Shown piece after piece: positions 62,863-64,000 of a stretch of 64,000 bases of DNA (position 1 is the first letter of the stretch; each line of letters opens with the position of its first letter). The notes under the pieces are model-generated. The model was not told where the DNA came from, did no database searches, and was given only the letters and a program-made list of their open reading frames with translations. Where the stretch lies: positions 855,673 through 919,672 of the forward strand of contig CABIXN010000001.1 of the NCBI GenBank assembly GCA_902362715.1, read 5' to 3'. Source of the DNA: Lachnospiraceae bacterium (GTDB lineage: Bacteria; Bacillota; Clostridia; Lachnospirales; Lachnospiraceae). The position numbers and the translations under genes were made by a program.

Positions 62863-64000
62863 ATGAAAAAAATTATATCACTGCTTTTATCGCTATCCCT
62901 TATTTTCTCTTTGACAGCCTGCAGTCAGACAGAGAGGCCCGGCACAAGTTCAGAACAGCTATCTGCAGACAATTCTCTGGAGACAAGTGATCTGCAGGTT
63001 CCAGAAAACTTTGTTTTGATTAAGGGCGGCTCTTTTGAGATGGGCAGCCCCGAATCTGAAGCGTGGCGCAGTGCTGATGAAACACAGCACAAGGTTACTG
63101 TCAGCGATTTTTATATGAGCAAATACGAGCTGACACAAAAAGAATATGAAGAAATCACAGGCAGCAATCCCAGTAACTTTTCAGGAGAAGATCTACCCGT
63201 TGAAAATGTCTCCTGGCTTGACGCAGCAGCCTACTGCAATGCCCGAAGTGAAAAAGACGGCTTAACCCCGGTCTACACAATCGACGGTAAGAATGTTTCC
63301 TGGGACAAAAGTGCAAACGGTTACCGCCTGCCCACCGAGGCGGAATGGGAATATGCCTGCCGTGCCGGTACCACTACACCGTTTTATATGGAAAACTCTC
63401 CCAGCTCCGAAGATGCAAACTATTACGGCCATTACCCCTACGAAATAGAGGATAACTATTTTTCACAGGGAAATTTGGAAGTAAAACCCGGTGATTACAG
63501 ACAAACCACTGTCCCTGTAGACAGTTTTTCCGAAAACCCTTACGGGCTTTACAATATGCACGGTAATGTAAGTGAATGGGTCTGGGATTATTATGGGGAT
63601 TACTCCGATGAGGCACAAACAAATCCCACCGGTCCTGCCACCGGCACACTTCGGGTTTACCGCGGCGGCGGCTGGAATGATTTCGCTAAAAATATGCGTT
63701 CTGCATACCGTGCGACACTGGAACAAAATAAAGGCAGTTTCAATCTCGGTATTCGCTTAGTGTTAAATGCGGCTCCCAGTTCCGGCAGTGTTTCAGGAAC
63801 AGAAGCACAAAATACAACTGCTGACGGAAACGGCAAAATCTTGATTGCCTATTTCTCATGGGGAGGCAATACAGAGGGCATCGCTAAAGAAATCCAGAGT
63901 CAGACGGGCGCTGATCTCTTTGAAATTACAATGGTAAATCCATATTCCAGCGACTACAACACCGTTTTGGACGAAGCACAGCGTGATCAGAACGCACAGG
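62863..64000 (+). CDS. Lipoprotein fusing an FGE-sulfatase (SUMF1) domain with a flavodoxin (cut by window end)
   Basis: Starts at ATG 62863 with GGAG nearby. Signal peptide with LIFSLTAC lipobox. Residues about 50-300 form an FGE-sulfatase domain: LIKGGSFEMGSPESEAW, FYMSKYELTQKEYEEITGSN, GYRLPTEAEWEYACRAGTTT, MHGNVSEWVWDYY, and YRGGGWND. A Ser/Thr/Gly linker leads to a second flavodoxin domain (LIAYFSWGGNTEGIAKEIQ), which runs off the window. Such domains act as FGE-type formylglycine formation, or as EgtB-like and binding modules; the fusion to an exported flavodoxin is unusual. The gene follows the flavodoxin lipoprotein by 12 bp. Confidence 0.88.
   Translation, partial: MKKIISLLLSLSLIFSLTACSQTERPGTSSEQLSADNSLETSDLQVPENFVLIKGGSFEMGSPESEAWRSADETQHKVTVSDFYMSKYELTQKEYEEITGSNPSNFSGEDLPVENVSWLDAAAYCNARSEKDGLTPVYTIDGKNVSWDKSANGYRLPTEAEWEYACRAGTTTPFYMENSPSSEDANYYGHYPYEIEDNYFSQGNLEVKPGDYRQTTVPVDSFSENPYGLYNMHGNVSEWVWDYYGDYSDEAQTNPTGPATGTLRVYRGGGWNDFAKNMRSAYRATLEQNKGSFNLGIRLVLNAAPSSGSVSGTEAQNTTADGNGKILIAYFSWGGNTEGIAKEIQSQTGADLFEITMVNPYSSDYNTVLDEAQRDQNAQ

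Noticed and set aside
1..64000. CRISPR arrays, tRNA or rRNA genes
   Set aside because: No regularly spaced repeats and no tRNA- or rRNA-like sequence were recognised on reading.

Overview
The window reads as a chromosomal segment of a strictly anaerobic, spore-forming Clostridia species, most likely a gut Lachnospiraceae. Pointers are FabK-type fatty acid synthesis, a monomeric [FeFe]-hydrogenase, CotJABC spore-coat genes, a rubrerythrin, selenium-dependent molybdenum hydroxylase accessory genes, a DUF5716/DUF5717 gene set, and surface proteins with [S/A]PKTG sorting signals. I cannot name the genus from sequence alone, and I saw no rRNA, tRNA or CRISPR array.

Layout. 1-1.9 kb: fabD (cut by the window edge), fabK and acpP, read leftward from a strong promoter carrying a FabT-like operator. 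2-7.5 kb: a DUF1292 protein, a small membrane-anchored protein, a UvrD/PcrA-like helicase, about 1.1 kb of decayed DNA, and an [FeFe]-hydrogenase. 7.6-8.8 kb: cotJA-cotJB-cotJC. 8.9-13.4 kb: a CoA-precursor operon (panG-like, panB, panC, panD, coaBC) whose end runs into a truncated XRE-type HTH gene. 13.5-18.8 kb: an uncharacterised TPR / DUF5716 (actin-fold-like) / DUF5717 operon. 18.9-22.6 kb: a CobD/HisC-like aminotransferase, a ClC channel and a ComEC-type metallo-hydrolase lipoprotein. 22.7-26.1 kb: xdhC, yqeC, yqeB, yedF and a DUF3343 protein, an accessory set for selenium-dependent molybdenum hydroxylases. 26.2-31.5 kb: an EamA transporter, rubrerythrin, an HPr-like protein, a stand-alone DnaK, an SDR and a GNAT acetyltransferase.

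31.6-50.2 kb is the most striking part. A 1486-residue surface protein carries an M30-like HExxH protease and what looks like a circularly permuted papain-like protease (His and Asn before Cys). Upstream lies a nine-gene leftward operon: a lipoprotein and a sortase-type protein that both appear to carry sulfite-oxidase-fold domains, a Cys-rich Big-domain surface protein, a complete FecBCD-type ABC importer, a DUF364 metal-chelation protein, and a second ABC exporter/permease pair. It looks like a surface-displayed capture and import system for a metal, metal chelate or cofactor. Its promoter contains a TGGTATACCA palindrome.

50.5-54 kb: a FadR-type GntR regulator, a cytidylate-kinase-like protein, lrgB-lrgA and a DUF368 protein; a TGGTCCTACCA operator sits at the lrgAB promoter. 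54-58.6 kb: a 7-alpha-hydroxysteroid-dehydrogenase-like SDR, an alpha/beta hydrolase, and a very large class B PBP whose promoter carries BlaI/MecI-like dyads. 58.7-64 kb: a LysR regulator gene split by an apparent 2.3 kb insertion that carries a 5'-truncated helicase and a small unknown gene, followed by a MerR regulator, a flavodoxin lipoprotein and an FGE-sulfatase/flavodoxin fusion lipoprotein cut by the window edge.
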